Shown: positions 4,744-6,170 of the stretch, in pieces | How the letters are laid out: each line of letters opens with the position of its first letter | Numbering within the stretch: position 1 is the first letter of the stretch | Origin: Halomonas halophila | GTDB taxonomy: Bacteria; Pseudomonadota; Gammaproteobacteria; Pseudomonadales; Halomonadaceae | Length of the DNA stretch: 6,170 nt | Reading direction: 5' to 3' | NCBI GenBank assembly: GCA_002433675.1 | Contig: DJIP01000090.1 | Location: 1-6,170, forward strand | Translations under genes and position numbers: made by a program | Notes under the pieces: model-generated | What the model saw: the letters and a program-made list of their open reading frames with translations, nothing else | Told to the model about the DNA's origin: nothing | The model's database searches: none

Positions 4744-4765
4744 TATCTGGCGACAGACCAACCGA

Positions 4766-4782
4766 CTTCAATATTATTGAAG
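4766..4782. promoter_or_regulatory. LysR-type operator palindrome
   Basis: CTTCAATA-T-TATTGAAG is a perfect 8-bp inverted repeat around one base, containing TTCAA-N5-TTGAA, a form of the T-N11-A box bound by LysR-type regulators. It lies 34 bases before the lysR-type start and 111 before the exporter start. Its centre contains TAATAT on the minus strand and TATTAT on the plus strand, either of which could act as a -10, so the regulator probably represses its own promoter here. No good -35 partner is visible. Confidence 0.65.
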
Positions 4783-4882
4783 CCTGCATGAAAAACGTTT
4801 CGCTACTCGAAAGGCTAGCACCACGGCAGACTGCTCATCCAGCACATCGTTGTCCCCGTGCTGCCGTCATCCACCCATGCTC

Positions 4883-4889
4883 AAGGAGG
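4883..4889 (+). promoter_or_regulatory. Ribosome binding site of the EamA exporter
   Basis: AAGGAGG ends four bases before the ATG at 4894. It is a near-perfect Shine-Dalgarno sequence and supports this start over the upstream GTG at 4858. Confidence 0.7.
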
Positions 4890-4893
4890 CCCC

Positions 4894-6030
4894 ATGCAGA
4901 CACTGCTGCCCCGCCTGATCCCCCTGCTCCACCAGCTTCCCCGGCAGCTCGGCAAGCACTCGGGTGCCCTGATGGTCGCCTCGGGCTTCGTCGTCTGCTG
5001 GAGCAGCGGTTTCGTCGGCAGTCGCATGGCGGTAGACCTGGACGTGCCGGTGATGGGGCTCTATGCCTGGCGCTTTGCCCTGGCGACCCTGCTGGCCTGG
5101 GTGCTGGTGGTCTGTCGTCTGGGCCATCCTGGGCATCGCCCGAGCTGGCGCCAGGCAGGCCACGAGCTGCTGACCGGTGGTCTGACGGTGGGCGTCTACC
5201 TGCTGACGATGCTGGTGGCCGTGGCCGAAGGCGTGAGCGCCTCGGTGGCGGCGCTGATCGGTGCGCTGCAGCCACTGGCGGCGGCCCTGCTGGCACGGCA
5301 CCTGCTCAAGGAGCGCAGCGACAGCGCGCAATGGTGGGGCATGGGGGTAGCGACGCTCGGCGCCATGGCGATGATCGCTGGCGACATGCGCAGCGTCGGC
5401 GGCGCTCCCTGGTGGGCCTACCTGCTGCCGCTGGTGGCGGTGGCCGCGGTATCGATCGGCAGCATCCTGACGCCGCCGGCGACCGCCAGGCCCGGCGAGG
5501 AGAATGGCGGTGAGGTGCCGCTGTCACTGATCACCCGGCTGGCGCTGCAGCTGAGCGCGGCAACGCTGGTGTTCATGCTGGCGGCGGTGATGCTCGAACC
5601 GGGCCTGCCGGCGCTGCCTCCGGCGACGCTGGACGCCTGGCTGACCATCGGCTGGCTGGTGGTGCTGGCTACCTTCGGTGGCTACGGCTTCTTCGTGGCG
5701 TGCCTGGGGCGCTTCGGGGTGACCCCGACCTCGGCGCTGATCGCGCTGACCCCGGCGGTGACGCTGTTGATGACACTGGCGTTGTTCGGCGAGCGCCCGG
5801 ATGGGCTTGGCCTGGCGGGACTGGTGCTGTCGCTGGGTGGCGCGCTGTGGGCACTGGCGGCCGGGCGACGCAGCCAGGGCCGCGCCGCCGATGCCGGCGT
5901 CAGTCGACGCGGCGGAAGATCAGGTCCCAGACACCGTGACCGAGCCGTTCGCCCCGCGCCTCGAACTTGGTCAGCGGACGAAAGTCGGGACGCGGCACAT
6001 AGGGCGCCGTCTCCGGGGTCGCGGTATTGA
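4894..6030 (+). CDS. EamA/DMT-superfamily transporter
   Basis: This inner-membrane drug/metabolite transporter has two EamA repeats of about five helices each. The first runs from about residue 24 ([20 protein letters not shown]) to about 165 and includes the signature [19 protein letters not shown] and the basic RHLLKER loop. The second runs from about 180 to 322 and includes [27 protein letters not shown] and [15 protein letters not shown]. Such proteins export amino acids, purines or other small metabolites; this one's substrate is unknown. The divergent LysR-type gene is its probable regulator. The frame continues for about 56 residues past the last helix (from GRRSQGR at about 323) as an Arg/Pro/Ser-rich tail that is antisense to trmB from 5900 onward. 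The 378-residue total exceeds the ~300 usual for the family, so the tail may be dispensable or may reflect a lost stop. Confidence 0.9.
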   Translation: MQTLLPRLIPLLHQLPRQLGKHSGALMVASGFVVCWSSGFVGSRMAVDLDVPVMGLYAWRFALATLLAWVLVVCRLGHPGHRPSWRQAGHELLTGGLTVGVYLLTMLVAVAEGVSASVAALIGALQPLAAALLARHLLKERSDSAQWWGMGVATLGAMAMIAGDMRSVGGAPWWAYLLPLVAVAAVSIGSILTPPATARPGEENGGEVPLSLITRLALQLSAATLVFMLAAVMLEPGLPALPPATLDAWLTIGWLVVLATFGGYGFFVACLGRFGVTPTSALIALTPAVTLLMTLALFGERPDGLGLAGLVLSLGGALWALAAGRRSQGRAADAGVSRRGGRSGPRHRDRAVRPAPRTWSADESRDAAHRAPSPGSRY

Positions 6031-6170
6031 GGTAGCCCGGGGCTGCCTCCATCACCTCGGCCATCCATTCGGCGTAGGCCTCCCAGTCGGTGGCCATGTG
6101 CAGGGTTCCACCGCTGGCCAGGCGAGTCCGCACCAGCTCGACGAACGCCGGCTGGACGATGCGCCGCTTG
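5900..6170 (-). CDS. trmB: tRNA (guanine-N7-)-methyltransferase TrmB, C-terminal part (cut by window edge)
   Basis: About 90 C-terminal residues are visible on the minus strand, running from the window edge to a TGA at 5900-5902. TrmB uses S-adenosylmethionine to methylate N7 of G46 in the variable loop of many tRNAs. The visible part carries family signatures: [30 protein letters not shown], and the terminal [22 protein letters not shown] block, which contains the conserved TKFExRG and GHGVWDL motifs. The start and most of the Rossmann fold lie outside the window. Its last 131 bases overlap the 3' end of the EamA gene in the opposite direction. Confidence 0.95.
   Translation of the reverse strand, partial: KRRIVQPAFVELVRTRLASGGTLHMATDWEAYAEWMAEVMEAAPGYLNTATPETAPYVPRPDFRPLTKFEARGERLGHGVWDLIFRRVD

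Noticed and set aside
4733..4789. ATG at 4789 as start of the lysR-type gene
   Set aside because: It would place the LysR palindrome and the GGGGAG ribosome binding site inside the coding region and add 19 residues not typical of the family.
4858..4893. GTG at 4858 as start of the EamA gene
   Set aside because: No ribosome binding site precedes it, while AAGGAGG directly precedes the ATG at 4894.

Overview
The window is GC-rich, densely coded DNA in the style of a gammaproteobacterium of the Halomonas/Halomonadaceae type. I infer this from base composition, codon usage and the gene families present; there is no rRNA or other marker to confirm it. Both ends cut through genes. I see no tRNA, rRNA, CRISPR array, insertion sequence or phage gene.

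Layout from left to right. (1) The C-terminal part of a poly(3-hydroxybutyrate) depolymerase-family esterase with circularly permuted segment order (2-820, +), followed by a strong hairpin (877-900) that separates it from a convergent pair. (2) A two-gene unit on the minus strand: an unrecognised membrane-anchored protein with a Met/Cys-containing periplasmic domain (1552-2073), overlapping by ATGA with a SCO1/SenC copper chaperone (929-1555). (3) An AEC-family (auxin efflux carrier-like) permease (2231-3142, +). (4) A 660-base stretch without protein genes (3143-3802), which holds the most interesting content: two tandem, nearly identical small-RNA genes of about 116 nt. Each has its own promoter with a Fur-box-like sequence in the spacer and its own intrinsic terminator. 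(5) A LysR-type regulator (3803-4732, -) divergent from an EamA/DMT-family exporter (4894-6030, +), with a perfect LysR-type palindrome between them (4766-4782). (6) The C-terminal part of TrmB, the tRNA (guanine-N7)-methyltransferase (5900-6170, -), whose end overlaps the exporter's 3' end convergently.

The tandem sRNAs are the main discovery. Their arrangement (two near-identical copies in tandem, Fur-type promoters, about 116 nt, a CUCCUC-rich single-stranded core followed by an AGUCACGG element) matches the Pseudomonas PrrF1/PrrF2 and Azotobacter ArrF iron-sparing sRNAs, which are functional analogues of RyhB. About 65 nt spanning the core stem-loop and the putative seed are identical in the two copies. 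The terminator stems instead differ by compensatory base-pair changes, as expected for functional RNA. By analogy they would be made when iron is scarce and Fur is inactive, and would silence mRNAs for iron-using proteins. That role is inference.

The protein genes look like separate small modules rather than one pathway: PHB/ester hydrolysis, copper delivery to cytochrome oxidase, two unrelated small-molecule permeases and tRNA modification. The only local regulatory circuit the sequence supports is the LysR regulator with the divergent EamA exporter.
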